Part shown: positions 62,407 to 64,000 of the stretch, in pieces | Position numbering within the stretch: the stretch's first letter is position 1 | How the letters are laid out: every line of letters starts with the position of its first letter | Origin: Rhodoferax sp. | GTDB lineage: Bacteria; Pseudomonadota; Gammaproteobacteria; Burkholderiales; Burkholderiaceae_C | Assembly: GCF_028688795.1 (NCBI RefSeq) | Contig: NZ_JAQTXM010000018.1 | Span: forward strand, 35,842-99,841 | Length of the DNA: 64,000 bases | Direction of reading: 5' to 3' | Translations under genes and position numbers: made by a program | The notes under the pieces: generated by a model | What the model was told of the DNA's origin: nothing | Database searches by the model: none | Seen by the model: the letters and a program-made list of their open reading frames with translations, nothing else

Positions 62407-63062
62407 AAAAAGCGCCGCGGCGCACTGCAGAGCGCATTCTTGAAGTGACGCTGACGCTTTTCAACCGCTTTGGCGAGCCCAATGTGTCGACCACCTTGAT
62501 CTCGGCCGAGCTCAACATCAGCCCGGGCAACCTGTATTACCACTACCCCGCCAAAGATGAGCTGATCAACGCGCTGTTTGACCGCTTTGAGCACCCCTTG
62601 AATGACCTGCTGGGCGCCAGCGATGACGTGCGCAACGTCGAGGACGCCTGGTTTTTCCTGCACACGCTGTTTGAACTGATCTGGCAATACCGCTTTTTGT
62701 ACCGCGACCTGAATGACCTGCTGAGCAAAAACCGGCGCCTGGAAACCCACTTTCAGTCGATTCTGAAAAACAAGACCCGTGCGCTGAAAGCGCTGCTTGA
62801 AGGCATGCGCCGTGGTGGCGCCCTGCAAATTGACGCCCGCGAGCTTGACGCCACCGCCACCAGCATGGTGGTGGTGCTGACCTATTGGCTCAGCTTTGAA
62901 TACGTGCGCGACCCGCGCAACGCCCTGGAAGAGCAAAACGCGCAAGCCGCCTTGATGCGTGGCGCGCAGCATGTACTCAACCTGCTGGCGCCCTACCTGG
63001 AGCAAAGCCAGCGCACCCATTTGGTCCACCTGGCCGATGCCTACAATAAAGAAGTCAAGTAA
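62400..63062 (+). CDS. TetR family transcriptional regulator
   Basis: This protein has 220 residues. N-terminal helix-turn-helix at about 8-58 (ILEVTLTLFNRFGEPNVSTT, NISPGNLYYHYPAKDELI). The C-terminal domain is the helical bacterial repressor type with FLYRDLNDLLSKN. It overlaps the lipase gene by seven bases and probably regulates the phasin/lipase/FAR genes, perhaps sensing an acyl compound. No clear operator was found in the 60109-60352 region. Confidence 0.85.
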   Translation: MVKKAPRRTAERILEVTLTLFNRFGEPNVSTTLISAELNISPGNLYYHYPAKDELINALFDRFEHPLNDLLGASDDVRNVEDAWFFLHTLFELIWQYRFLYRDLNDLLSKNRRLETHFQSILKNKTRALKALLEGMRRGGALQIDARELDATATSMVVVLTYWLSFEYVRDPRNALEEQNAQAALMRGAQHVLNLLAPYLEQSQRTHLVHLADAYNKEVK

Positions 63063-63085
63063 AAAACAGCGATCAGGAGATAACC

Positions 63086-63859
63086 ATGGCCCATTGGACC
63101 GCTTTCCCCTATGCGGGTGAGTACAACTTTGATGCAAAAAGCGTCAAAACGCATTGGGCCAGACTACATGCCGGCGACCTGGAGCCGCTGCCGCAAGACG
63201 CCAAATTACTCAATGCCTGGGCAAAATTTCACAACGGCGAATTTCAAAAAGCCACCGTTGAGGGGCTCAACCTGGGCCTGGCGGGTTTGAACGTTGCCAA
63301 CAAGGCCACCTGCGTTTACGCCAATTACCTTGAGAAACACGAGGCCTGCCGGCTGGAGATGTTCCTTGACGTGGCCAAACGCGCCGAGCAGCAAATCAAC
63401 CAAGACCCCGACAACGTCAACGCCTATTACTGGCATGCCTACGCCTTGGGCCGCTACAGCCAGGGACTCAGCGTGGCCAAGGCACTGGCACAAGGCATTG
63501 GCAACACGGTTAAAACCAACCTTGAAACCGTCATCAAGCGCCAGCCCAACCATGTTGATGCGCACATTGCCCTGGGCGCTTTTCATGCCGAAGTGATCGA
63601 CAAGGTCGGCTCGTTGATAGGCGCCATGGCCTACGGCGCGCACCGCGACACCGGCATGAACCTGTTTGACCAGGCCCTCAAGCTGCAGGCGGCATCGGCT
63701 GCCGGCATGATCGAATACGCCCATGCAATGCTGATGCTCGACGGCGAGAAGATGATGAGCGAGGCCAACCGCCTGTACCAGTTGGCAGCGGGCGCCCAAC
63801 CGGTGGACGCCATGGAACACCTGGACATGGAAATGGCGCGCACCGAACTGACTGACTGA
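63086..63859 (+). CDS. TPR-like helical repeat protein
   Basis: This cytosolic protein has 257 residues and is built of helical repeats; NVNAYYWHAYALGRYSQG and HVDAHIALGAFHAEVIDKVG look like TPR units. There is no signal peptide or catalytic motif. CAGGAGA precedes the ATG. It is the last gene of the lipid-region operon (phasin, lipase, TetR, TPR). TPR proteins usually scaffold other proteins; the partner is unknown. Confidence 0.75.
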   Translation: MAHWTAFPYAGEYNFDAKSVKTHWARLHAGDLEPLPQDAKLLNAWAKFHNGEFQKATVEGLNLGLAGLNVANKATCVYANYLEKHEACRLEMFLDVAKRAEQQINQDPDNVNAYYWHAYALGRYSQGLSVAKALAQGIGNTVKTNLETVIKRQPNHVDAHIALGAFHAEVIDKVGSLIGAMAYGAHRDTGMNLFDQALKLQAASAAGMIEYAHAMLMLDGEKMMSEANRLYQLAAGAQPVDAMEHLDMEMARTELTD

Positions 63860-63942
63860 AACAGATAAATTTAGTAACTACTCAGCTCCCAACGGAGATT
63901 AATTTGAGTTCGCTATGAAATAGTGAGCGAGAATTAGTTTTG

Positions 63943-64000
63943 ATGCCAACCCTGCCCGACCTCACCGAACTCAGCCATGCACAAAAGGATGAGCTGATCA
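63943..64000 (+). CDS. N-terminal fragment of a possible IS66-type transposase
   Basis: Only 19 codons are visible, beginning MPTLPDLTELSHAQKDELI. This resembles the start of IS66-family TnpC proteins (PDL...LS/T..QKD.LI). The 83 bases before it are A+T richer than the TPR gene and contain partly self-complementary TCGCTAT...ATAGTGAGCGA. If correct, a mobile element starts at the end of the window. Too short for certainty. Confidence 0.4.
   Translation, partial: MPTLPDLTELSHAQKDELI

Overview
The window looks like about 64 kb of chromosome from a betaproteobacterium of the Comamonadaceae (Rhodoferax/Polaromonas-like). The evidence is a high-GC, densely packed gene set with typical betaproteobacterial neighbourhoods (def-fmt beside lysM-dprA-smg, secDF-yajC, slmA next to argB, an EPS-type MarR regulator at the head of an O-antigen cluster). 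It also carries an A+T-rich interspersed hairpin element that I believe is common in this family, though I could not check that. I saw no tRNA, rRNA or CRISPR array, and no gene-free stretch longer than 300 bases.

Layout. 1-1510: chemotaxis/signalling trio on the minus strand (truncated MCP, CheY-like receiver, Hpt protein). 1611-4181: translationally coupled def-fmt-azlC-azlD operon (minus). 4312-7413: LysM protein, dprA and smg (plus). 7427-13197: yajC-secD-secF-DUF1631 (minus). 13344-18053: a very large fused indolepyruvate ferredoxin oxidoreductase and a CheV. 18107-24227: mltA, a nitrilase-family amidase and a YhdP-type giant AsmA-like protein, coupled by ATGA overlaps. 24251-27503: glnE and a class II c-type cytochrome lipoprotein. 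27522-33103: a CheB/CheR/PAS hybrid coupled to a PAS-GGDEF-EAL protein, divergent from a CarH/LitR-like cobalamin-binding MerR regulator (33219-34190). 34287-41908: a fatty-acid beta-oxidation operon headed by a TetR repressor with a perfect palindromic operator. 42014-43664: slmA and argB. 43828-58045: O-antigen/exopolysaccharide cluster. 58111-63859: a neutral-lipid/storage region (fatty acyl reductase, phasin, patatin-like lipase, TetR, TPR protein). 63943-end: the first codons of a probable transposase.

How the genes work together. The polysaccharide cluster encodes CDP-tyvelose synthesis (rfbF, rfbG, rfbH, a paratose synthase, rfbE), a Wzx flippase, four family-2 glycosyltransferases, and a UDP-sugar 4,6-dehydratase / 4-reductase / phosphoglycosyltransferase set likely to start the repeat unit with a 6-deoxy-HexNAc. 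An H-NS-type silencer gene is embedded in it. The reductase RfbI/DdhD and a Wzy polymerase are not in the window. The beta-oxidation operon and the FAR/phasin/lipase region suggest active lipid storage and turnover.

The most unusual feature is a dispersed element of about 50-70 bp found ten times. It has a conserved TAGC...GCTA hairpin whose inner arms co-vary between copies. Four copies lie in frame inside essential or informational genes (fmt, dprA twice, the oxidoreductase), and two direct copies bracket rfbFGH exactly.
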